In this document: piece after piece, positions 54,666 to 64,000 of the stretch
Layout: each line of letters starts with the position of its first letter
How positions within the stretch are numbered: the stretch's first letter is position 1
Source of the DNA: Lithospermum erythrorhizon
Lineage: Eukaryota; Streptophyta; Magnoliopsida; Boraginales; Boraginaceae
Assembly: GCA_019722365.1 (NCBI GenBank)
Contig: JADFUC010000979.1
Span: forward strand, 186,001 to 250,000
Length of the DNA stretch: 64,000 nt
Direction: 5' to 3'
Notes under the pieces: model-generated
Told to the model about the DNA's origin: nothing
What the model saw: the letters and a program-made list of their open reading frames with translations, nothing else
The model's database searches: none
Program-made: the position numbers and the translations under genes

Positions 54666-57300
54666 AAGAACCACTACAATGAATTCATTACCTAAATATT
54701 ACTTTAAGTATCCTTTCTAAATGATATTATTCTCCATAACTAAGAAAAATAAAAAGTTAATGTTGATATTTATATTTTAGTGTTTTGCATAACATGACAT
54801 TTGAGTCCAACTGAAAATCAATTTTAGATTTGCCCTAATAACTCGAAGAAGCTCACATGCGATCGGTCCCACATCAAAAATAAAGGAAGAAAATGGGGCT
54901 TACCACTATATGCTCAGAAATAACCTGTCGCTCTTCCCTCTCATACACATTCCACCCATTTAATAAATCTAAATTAACCCCGCTGGGACGCTGCAACGTG
55001 CCGGCCGACGGCCTACCAGCATAGTCGAACCGAATCCGGCCTCGCTCGTATTCGACTTACTCGGCCAATGCGGGTAACGCTTATAATTAAAAAAAAACTA
55101 ACATCGATCATTTTATTCAAAGTTCAAACATACAAAGTTTGGGTCAAACGGATACCTAAATAGGTTTTTTTCTCTGAAACATCCACGCCATACAAGTTTT
55201 AATAAACACGATAACCTACGACGTTTAGTCTTTTCATGAGGAAACTTGAACTACATAAGATCACAAATTTTTATATCGTGATGTTCTACAAACTTTAGCA
55301 ACCTATCCGTGAAGTAAAATTTTTCAAGTTTCTCCATCCTCGCCTCCCACAGATTCGATGCTATACATCGTATAATAATACACAATCGTACATATCATCT
55401 TTTGTTCCTAAATGGTCGCTTCAACGAATCCGTAGATCGGTGGACTCTTCTCGCTCAACGTGATATCAGATTGATTCTTGGCGTCCCTAAGACAACTTTT
55501 GTTCGACGGACGACCGACAAACCATGATCTTTTTTTTTCCGACGATAACCTTTGTGACCCATCCTATTACTTATCTCTTTGAGTTTTTAAACTTTTGATA
55601 CTATAATCAAGTAATATTTTATCATACGTCAACGTTTAAATTTATTTTTAGACGACAAGCCACATCACTTTACCCTAATTATCGTGACCTTCTTTGTCAA
55701 ATTTAAAGCCAGATTATGCCATGGGATGTCAGATATACTGGCAATACGCCAGATCAGATATCTTTTGTCGTATAAAACCACTGCACGTGCTTAATGTTTG
55801 TATGTTCTAATACGAAGTTTCTTTTTAACCATGTCTATGTGCTTAATTAATTTATCAAACGCACATACGTTATACTGCATCCAATGCTAAGCATAAGCAT
55901 CTTTTGATAATCCAAAAAGTGGGAGAATGTTTGTGCTATGAAATATGCAATGCCAAGACGCTGATTTTATCTAACATGTATGTGTAAAAGAAACCATGTC
56001 CTCTGCTTAACCTTCATGTCCCACTTTGCCTTTTATTCAAGATGGCATTGTTACATCAATGTTTTGTCATCATAAAGTGGAGTTTGCTGACCACGAGTCC
56101 GTATACCTTTGTTTTTTAATGATAACATTGATTTACTATTCAACATGCTGCTTAAGCTGATTTATTTCATAAAAAGACGTTAGAAAGCGCGCTTGACGAA
56201 AAGTCGATATTCATATCTGAATAACCCATTCCCATAATTTGACATATTAATTTTATATTTATTTGAGCCTAATTTACATTGAAGGATTTTCAGTAGTAGT
56301 AGCCTAGATAATTCAAATAGGTTCTATCATAAGCTTATTGTTAACTGGGATACTTTGGGTCAAGCACAAACTCCCATGCGCGATTCTTTCTAAACTTGTG
56401 GACTAAGCTTTCATCTTTCATCCACTGACAAACAACAACACAACACAATCTTTCCTTTCTTCTTACGGACAATCGGCCGAGACTTCTTCCACCTCCCAAA
56501 CAAGAAATTTTTTCCTCTATTTCATCACTTGTTGATTGCTAAGATCTTTCAAAGCCGGAGCACAAAGTTTTCCATCATCTTTTTCCTGCCAAATTGGTGG
56601 TGCACAAGTTGGAATTCTAAGTTGATTTCGATATTTGGACTATTTAATTTTCTGCATAAATCAATCTCTTAATTGTGTTTCAAGTTCAAGCTGGGTGCAT
56701 TTAATAATATAAATAGTTAATTCATGACGAAGATGTCGCTGAGGTTTATGCGATAGTTAATTTTTTTCCTAGGCAGGTTGACTTTAGATGTTTGACTTTT
56801 TATAAGAGTTTTAAACGCAGTGGGTTAATTGGGACCTTATTGTAGCTTGCTTGTAGTGTTAGAATTTGCGGATTTATAATCTATCAAGTGGGTTAGCCGG
56901 TATAGCATTGGTGTTTCAGTAGTACCGGTGATTTTGCAGCCGCAGTTGTTACGCACCTGGTGGTTAGCCATACCTAATTTATAAGCTGATTGAACGTTAA
57001 AGTCGATAAGTGTGAAAATTTTTGGAAGTGGGGGCATTTGGTTCTCGTCCCACTGTTTATTTTCGCTAGTCTTATTCGTCGTTTAGATCGCTTAGCAATC
57101 GCTCCACCTCTAGAATAAGGTAATGCATCTCTAACGCAAAGATAAGAAGAGGTTTTCACCAGATTTTCTCCGGGCAAGCTATAGGGCATCGATCGCGGAA
57201 GGGCGCCACCGCGATTTCCTCACGAGACTCGGTGGCAGTTAACAGAGGCGAAGACTCTCCCCGCCACCCAGACACGTGATATTTTAAATCGCGGTAAAAC
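54666..57300. other. Repeat-derived intergenic DNA with a gene-like 5' region
   Basis: 54950-55080 is GC-rich (CGTGCCGGCCGACGGCC near 55000). 56400-56730 resembles a plant 5' untranslated region and promoter (pyrimidine-rich runs) leading to an ATG at 56726, but that frame closes after 10 codons. No intact gene is seen. Confidence 0.3.
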
Positions 57301-57552
57301 ATGTCATCGCTGCATGACATGCTGAGAATAAGATATATGTTTCGTCATAGGCGATTAAGCGCGATTCATTTCGCGCGAAGCCTATACGACATGCGGATTG
57401 TATTTATGCCAAGGTCAGCGATTTCTATAAGTAATAGTCAACTCTCAACTTACGCTTTCTTATGTTTCCGTGGCCTCATTTCGCACTTTTTGTATTTCTC
57501 GGCCTTCCGCGTTCCCGATTGATTTTGATCACAGACGCCACCAAGGCTTTGG

Positions 57553-57725
57553 ATATTGCTCGGGGAATTGCAGAAGCTAGTCGTCGGGAGGTACTGGGTC
57601 GGAGTTACGTGACTTTCGAAAGTAATTTCGAGTATTAGATACGCACTCTACAATGGGATGATTGTGTTGCAGAACTCTCCTTCCTCAGAGGATATTTCGA
57701 CGCCATTGGGTTCTTATACTTCTAA
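57553..57725 (+). pseudogene. Possible two-exon coding remnant, unidentified
   Basis: After an AG at about 57534 there is an open stretch reading ATKALDIARGIAEASRRE and then a GT donor (57591). After a GTTGCAG acceptor near 57671, a second open stretch reads NSPSSEDISTPLGSYTSK. The borders and the balanced composition look like genuine exons, but I cannot name a family and no start or further exons were found, so it may be a TE-captured gene fragment or chance. Confidence 0.25.
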
Positions 57726-58560
57726 GATAAGCGTTGCTCGCCTTTATACCTCGGTATAAGAAGGCGCGATTATCTATGGCCTTTTGCCGTATATCATACT
57801 GGCTGCCTTTATACTACTGCATAAAGAGGTTTATTTAATGATCAGTCCAGCCCTCACAGTACGATTGATATACAAGCAAGATTCGAGGCTTGGGTGATAA
57901 TATGTGAGATATTAGATATGAGCTCAATATTTAAAGAGGTTTGCTGAGTCTCTGTGATTTTATTCTCAAGTAGACGGCTACTTATCGAGACTTTGTATTA
58001 TATCTCGGCATATACTGAATCTTGGAATTTTACATGACCATAGGGTGCCTCCCGTATATACATATTTATTCATATTTGACTACTATATCTAATACCTCAA
58101 GCTGCGGTGGCTTAAGTTTCACCTCTCATATAAGTTTTCAATCGCCTTCACTCTGGCGATAATTTGTCTGCTTTGGACGGTATCATTTTAGTCAGTCGAC
58201 GCGCCAAATGAATCGGGAGGTCGTTTGAGAGTTTATATTCCGAGTGGCTAAGAGCATCGGGAAGACTGTGATCTTCACAGCCTCATTTTGTCGACACAAC
58301 CTGATTTTCTTGTATTTCATTTTTCGACTTCTTACCTTGTTGGCAATTATTTTTAGGTATCTCAGATACCTGTGATTTACCAACAGTCTCTCATTAAGAT
58401 TACCTGCCTTTTGAGATACGTCAGATATATATTGAGTCGGGTCGTTGATATCACCCCGACGGATTCGTGAAATTTTAAAACTATTTTTTTAGAATTTTAA
58501 TTGCAAACCAAATTTGATAAACTAGTTTTGGAATCATCGGCATTCTGTGTTCGTAGATTA
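57726..58560. other. Hairpin-rich repeat-like sequence
   Basis: Several short perfect or near-perfect palindromes occur: 57738-57765 (CTTTATACC..GGTATAAG), 58354-58371 (AGGTATCTCAGATACCT) and GTCGGG..CCCGAC near 58438-58462. They do not look like rho-type or pol III terminators. I take this as transposon-derived sequence. Confidence 0.35.
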
Positions 58561-60620
58561 TAATGATTCTCACCAGACGGCCTAATTCATGGTCGTTACA
58601 ATATTAAACAGACAACATCAAGCGTATCAAAACAATGAAGAAATATCATGAGCTTCAGCGTGAAATACAATGTTGTAAAAAGACGTAATATGATGGTAGT
58701 TAAGAATCAACTATACAAAGCTTCAAAGTGAAGCACGACGTATTTGCTTAAAGAAGAAGATTCCATCTACCGGTCACGAAAGTTTACTGGGCAAGAAGAG
58801 CTAACGAAGAATCAAGATCTAAGAGTATCGAAGCTCCTCGACGCAGTTCGAAGATTAGGTAAAAGTTGTGGTCAATCTTACTTTACTTTCTTCCTTGATC
58901 TTCGATTGAAGTTTTATTTGAGAGGATATTTTTCAAATCATTTTTGGACAAAAAGAACTTAACCGCTTCAATATTTTAAGAATGTTTGTCGTAAAAGAAA
59001 TGTTTTGAAAATTTTAATGTTTTTAAAATCGGGTTTGATTTCATATTATCAAAGGGTTTTAAAAAAGAGTCAAAATCTGAAAGTTATAACGAAGTCGAAA
59101 AATGAATTTTAAGTTGGATCATCATGCACTATACGGTCTCTGACAGGCCCTGACATCAGCTTTTTCGACCATTCAGAAAAAGACTTCAATCCCAACCCCA
59201 TCGAGACCTTGACCATTTCAGAACTCCATTTTAACACCTATTTAAACCCCAATCTTCCCCAAACTTCCCCAACTCTTTCCCAAAACATTTTTTGAGCTAA
59301 AAATACATCATTCAAAGGTTTTATTTCTCTCTCATCTTTTTAAACACCAAATTCGCAAACATGTGAGCTTTTAACTTGATTATCAAAGAGAGCGAGTTTG
59401 TCATCAGAAACGAGAAATGGGAAACAAAAGATCATTCAAGGTATTTCCACAAATGCTCAAATGGGGAGTTCAAGATCTTCTCAAAGTCATATCTACTCAA
59501 GAAGGAATTAACGGTTCTTTCAATTATATCTACCAATGCAAGGAGTTATAAATGTTCTTAAATTGTAATCTTATCAGAGTCTGGTCAGGAGCATTTAAAA
59601 TCAGATAAAACAACAATCTCTATTCCCATAACGAGACGTCCATTAAGCAAGATTTTGCCTTCATATTGTAGGCTCAAGGCTCAGGCGTCAGAAGGAGATC
59701 ACATAACATGGTGCCAGCCTCAAACAATAGACATATACGCCGAGGTAAATGAGTCATGATCCTCGACTGAAAGGAGCGAAACTCGCTTATTCGTCTCTTT
59801 CGTGTACTCAAGATCGTTACGTACGGGTTCTTAGCAAAGGAGATAAGTGGTCAGAAGTTGGCTCAGGTTTCACCAACATTCGAAGAAGACCATCTAGCAG
59901 ATCTGCAGAAGCCTGCTATGGTACTGGGTCAAGGATGTGACAATAACCTCTGCATACGCCTCGTCGAAAGTTTGTATCTTCTATCCCTACTTTTGTTTTC
60001 TAGTCTATATCGACATATTTCTAGAATCGCTAGATTCGATTATATGCTGGGCTTGATCCGGCTAATCAATACGTATGCATATAATCAATTCAACTCAATA
60101 TCGATAACAAGTTTAATCGAGCTAAAATTGAATATCCTATATCGATCGTGAATTTAATATTCATTATTAGGATACTGATTGATCAATGAACTTAATTGTT
60201 ATATTCCGCACCCATCAAATCATAATTAAACTTTCTATCAAGAATGCCTTAAACTCACCCAAGATAACTGTTTTGAATTTGCGGATGTTATATGATTGTT
60301 AGGATTGATCATATCATTTAAATCTAACTTAATCGTATTATGCATGAAACGGTTTAATCGCTAATATCGATCAATACGAAGTTTCAAGCATTTATCGCAT
60401 AACGACAAGTAAACTGCTTAATTATTTTTATCTTTAATTCAGCATTCATTCGGCGGAGTTTAGGAAACTTTTGGCATATGGTTAATCGTGTTATATTTGA
60501 CTAAAATTTCCATTTAAACTGACAGTTAAATTTGAAAGTCGAAAAATCAAGTTAACAACCGCCGAGTCCTTTATTCACCCCCTCTAAAAAACGCTTACTG
60601 TGCTAACACAACTTTATGTT
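58561..60620 (+). mobile_element. Copia-type LTR retrotransposon remnant, not delimited
   Basis: 59200-59280 shows TATTTAAACCCC, then a C/A-rich run, a layout found in Copia LTR promoters. At 60565-60590 GAGTCCTTTATTCACCCCCT closely matches the conserved end region of plant Copia LTRs (TCCTATTCACCCCCCTCTA). A possible LTR end followed by TGGTGCC lies near 59708. I could not identify paired LTRs, gag or pol. The region is therefore called as decayed Copia-derived sequence without fixed ends. Confidence 0.35.
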
Positions 60621-62255
60621 CATCGCCTGCAGAAATCCAGTTGACATATCCCGACATATTTCTAGGTAGTTCGATCCTTTTCTTTCAATTAGTCGATCGA
60701 CGATAATTCAACAACCTCTTTATGTTGTTATCAATCAAATTTGCTTCCTAGTTTTACATTCCAACGCTTGCAGAGTTGTAAAATGAATTTGAATATGTAA
60801 ATCGAATATAATATAAGTATTCGAAGTTATGAATTTTGACGGTTCTAAATCGATTCCTATTATGTAGCCAAAAAACTCGAGTTACGCCAGCTCGTATCAA
60901 ACGCCGCCCGCCGCAATAGAGGTGGCCAACGCCATCAACAACGGCTATATTTTGCAATGAACATTACCACGTTTAAATAAACGTTACTACCGCAATGGGC
61001 CTATATTTTTCGAACGCCAACCTAACATTTACTATCACGCTAAATCGCTACCACATCTCGATCAAACGTGGTAACGTTGATTCCCCAACGGCTATTTTTA
61101 TAGCTCAAACCACAATTAATGCTCAAACCGGTTTAAATTTTATTTTTAATGACTTGTTTTATAAAATAGAGACAATGAAATTTATAATCGTAGTAATTTG
61201 CCTTTTAGTTTTGCTGCTTTTATTCTGGTTGATTCAAAAGGCGTTAACTCCAGATACTAAACGTATCCCACGTTTCTACTTTACGTATGCTGCTGGATGA
61301 AAACTATTTTATGTGCAACGATGTTCACTTCGCCTCGACGGCTCGTCAATTTGTCCCATGACGTGATTTTTAAACGTAGCAACGCTGATATGCACCGTTA
61401 CTAATGAATCTCCACGATTTTTAAACCTTGCTTATCTCTTTAATGTTACCCCGCCCGACCTGCCTCGAATCGAACCCTAATCGAATGTCCACCGCTTATA
61501 AACGTAATAACGGGCTATTTGGCCTATCAGTCCAATCCTACAATGTGCCAAGTTCCCAATGTAATCGGTGGGCCCGTTGATTGCCACATTCAACCCCTCT
61601 CTTCAGAGTTTCGATTTTTCTTTACCTATGATGTGATTACTGTGTGATTAGTTGAGTTTGGAACCATGTGCATCAAATTGGCATTATGGTTTTGTTGGAT
61701 GGACCTTTCCCCATCTCTCAAAGATGCCTTGAGGGGTTACTTTATTCTAGAAAAGATGTACATAATTCATTCTCTTTTCTTTGTTTGGTTAAGTTCCAAC
61801 TTCCTCTCAAATTTGAAGTCCCCCATATGATACTATAGTTGCTGATGTAGTGGTCAGTCATTATTAAACAACACCTCATATTAAACAGTGTTGCAAGTGA
61901 ATGTTGTTGGGATATCGTGCTGGCTATCTATCATAAGATTTCTTTTCGACAATCTGTGCATCCTTATAGTAAATAAGTTTAGTGCATACTACGGATTGAG
62001 TCGTTTTCAAACCGCTGAACATAACTTATCATAGTTATAGCCTGTCTATAATAGCAGTTTTGAGCCTCCCCGCATGTGCATGTTGACGGAAACACCACTA
62101 AGACTAATTACTTTAGCTTATTTCCTCATCCGTTTTCAAAAAGTTGAATCTTGCTGTTGGTTCAACTTATCTTGTTCACCTGATTGGATTATGTTCTTAG
62201 TACAACTCTAGGATGACGTGTCTCCTTTTGTATGCCATAATATGATAAAGCCAAC
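60621..62255. other. Repeat-like region upstream of the AAA+ pseudogene
   Basis: 60960-61450 contains repeated ACGTT/CGTTAC motifs and the palindrome ACGTTTAAATAAACGT, a style seen in non-coding parts of some DNA transposons. It also includes a short frame (61174-61300, +) whose start encodes a hydrophobic segment (MKFIIVVICLLVLLLLFWL); it is not called as a gene. The last 600 bases probably include intron or 5' sequence of the duplicated AAA+ locus. Confidence 0.3.
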
Positions 62256-62259
62256 TAGG

Positions 62260-63842
62260 TAATTGAAGATACTATATTGTGAAGTATATGATGCTTTTGC
62301 TCGGGGGACCCGGGGTAAGGTTGAGATAAACAGACCTAAAGCTGTGTGCCTTTTGAAGGTCCACCGGGTATGTGTGAACTGAAATTCTGTTGTTTTTGCT
62401 ATTTGATGTTGCTATGACGATGAAATAATGTATCAAGTTTGTGGAAGTGTTTGATGAGCATAAACAGTCATTACTATCAGTTCCAGTTCATTCTATGATG
62501 CCTTTGAATCCACCTTACATATGTTAACAAATTAAGTTACCGCTCAACTGAATTCATGATTTCTGAGCTTAGCCTGATATATGTGAGCAGAACAACTTCA
62601 ACTCATATTGTAGCTTCACTTCCATGTTCTGATTTGTGTGGTCATGTGTTTGTTTCATCTGTAAAAGCTAACAGAGGAAAAGTTTGTCTTCAAACATGTC
62701 TCTTTCTGCTTGTTTGCGATTTGCTAAGACATCCATTGCTCATCTAATAGGAAATCATGCAGTAATTCATTTTATTCGACTCACACATTTTGAGCCTTCT
62801 TTTAGCATACAATTTTTTATGTAGTTGTATGACTGTATCTGATTTATAGTTAACAAAAAGTTGACATTTGTTGCATGTGATGAACTTAATAGTAATATTT
62901 TACCATCTTACAAAGAAACAATCTTTTGACAATCAGGGTGTCCCAGTAGTGTATGTGCCAGTGGAGATTATAATGTCGAAGTACAACAATAAGAGTGAGC
63001 AAATATTGCAGAACCTTTTTTCACTTGCCAATGATCTCCCTAATGGTGCCATCATTTTCTTGATAAGGTATTGTGAGAAACAATTTATGGTTAACCACAA
63101 TCCCCTGGATTTTGACTTAGAATTTACTACTTTCAGCTCCTTATTTAAGCAATATAATGACAAAGCCTCCAATTACTTCTTTTTTTGGTCCAGTTTATAA
63201 TTAATATCTGACCTAACCATTTCAAAATTGACTGGCTAGCTCATCATCCTAATTCTTAAAAACTGAATATATTACCAAGAGGCTTGATGGTAAATTTGGT
63301 ACTCCATGTATATATACTACTGTAATTGGTACTCATCCTGGATGGCTTCATTATATGATCCTTCTGGAACTAACTATACAAGAATCTAATTGGATGCAAT
63401 GGGCAACCTCTCCCTCGGTCTCTCTGAAGAGCTCACTAGAATACCAATTTTTTCTTGACACACAGATCCCTTCTGTCTACTTTGGGTTTCATCCATGTTT
63501 TCTTGTCTAAATATATATATGTCTGCATTTTACTTTTGGTTTCCAGGTTGATGGTTCTGATCCAGAGAGGAAAGGTGTGATCAGTGCTGCGACAAATGGA
63601 AAACAAGATCTTGATCCCGCTCTTCTTAGGTCCTTCAGACTTTACATTCTCGAATCATTGCTTCTTATAATATTTGGGTGTTCCAATGTTTCCTTAAACC
63701 CCCTTCTATTTCATTTCAGCGTGTTTGAGGCCATGATTCACTTCGAACTGCCTGATTTCAATACAAGACAAGAGATAGCAGCACGATATGCTAAGCACCT
63801 GATAGAACCCGAGTTGGCTGAATTTGCTTCTGCTACTGAGCA
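62260..63842 (+). pseudogene. Broken second copy of the AAA+ ATPase gene
   Basis: Segments align with exons of the copy at 49-53 kb. 62260-62366 matches 50560-50684 but lacks about 17 bp. 62722-62762 matches the Walker A exon 50895-50938 without its acceptor. 62937-63067 matches 51342-51473, with one base fewer, which shifts frame inside Walker B (FLDE becomes FL then out of frame). The exon equivalent to 51571-51648 is not found between 63068 and 63546. 63547-63629 and 63720-63842 match 52264-52346 and 52430-52552 with the same lengths and phases, but SRF reads SVF, losing the conserved arginine. These lesions together make a working ATPase very unlikely. The copy continues toward the window end. 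It is a paralogue-derived pseudogene rather than a processed one, because introns are kept. Confidence 0.82.
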
Positions 63843-64000
63843 GTATGTTTTTTCAACTACTTTAACAAAACAGATGATCTGATTAATAGAAAGTTAATTT
63901 CACATTCTGCCTATATATTCATGAGTTCATGTTCATTCTGCATTTATGTTAGGTTCAGTTCGGAATAATAAAATGAGTTTCTCTTATTCATCGTCAGAAT
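63843..64000 (+). other. Intron-like end of the AAA+ pseudogene
   Basis: Follows the GT at 63843 that corresponds to the intron 52553-52776 in the intact copy. The next matching exon (MSGRDIRDVC..) would lie beyond the window. Confidence 0.4.

Overview
This 64 kb window is nuclear DNA from a flowering plant, most likely a eudicot. It is AT-rich, its genes carry many short GT..AG introns, and transposon debris fills most of the space between genes. The protein families are plant-specific or typically plant: an HT1-type Raf-like kinase, a centromeric histone H3 with a plant-type histone fold, an OVATE family protein, and the beta subunit of the pyrophosphate-dependent phosphofructokinase. I cannot name the species from sequence alone.

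Layout. (1) 1-1264: a tRNA-derived SINE with target-site duplications, then the last two exons of an acidic-tailed protein. (2) 2.4-11 kb: a non-autonomous hAT element with a perfect 8-bp target duplication, a decayed Ty3/Gypsy region showing pol end - LTR - primer site - gag order on the minus strand, a pair of ~480-bp direct repeats 5.1 kb apart, and a Copia-type LTR with its primer binding site. (3) 11.2-32.3 kb, the gene-rich part: an intronless plant protein of unknown function (11256-11852, +), the HT1 kinase (13191-15463, -, three exons), CENH3 (17903-21609, +, seven exons), an OVATE family protein (23813-24310, +) and PFP-beta (26022-32290, +, sixteen exons). (4) 32.3-48.9 kb: AT-rich and nearly gene-free, with MITEs, a probable SINE and a 6 kb block bounded by similar ~210-bp direct repeats. 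(5) 48.95-53.1 kb: a AAA+ ATPase gene (+) whose first exon has no visible start codon. (6) 53.1-62.2 kb: more repeat-derived sequence. (7) 62.26-63.84 kb: a broken second copy of the AAA+ gene, with at least three lesions, running toward the window edge.

The genes do not form a pathway; this is an ordinary plant mix of a stomatal CO2-signalling kinase, a centromere histone, a growth repressor, a glycolytic enzyme and a AAA+ ATPase. The recurring structural theme is small local tandem duplication (2-7 copies, 50-190 bp), especially in introns of CENH3 and PFP-beta. One such array has copied the end of PFP-beta exon 1 together with its splice donor. I found no CRISPR array, prokaryotic operon or convincing new molecular system. 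The most interesting items are the AAA+ gene/pseudogene pair, the PFP-beta exon 6 boundary without a GT donor, the tandem acceptor and E2F-like site at CENH3, and the tandem Gypsy junction.
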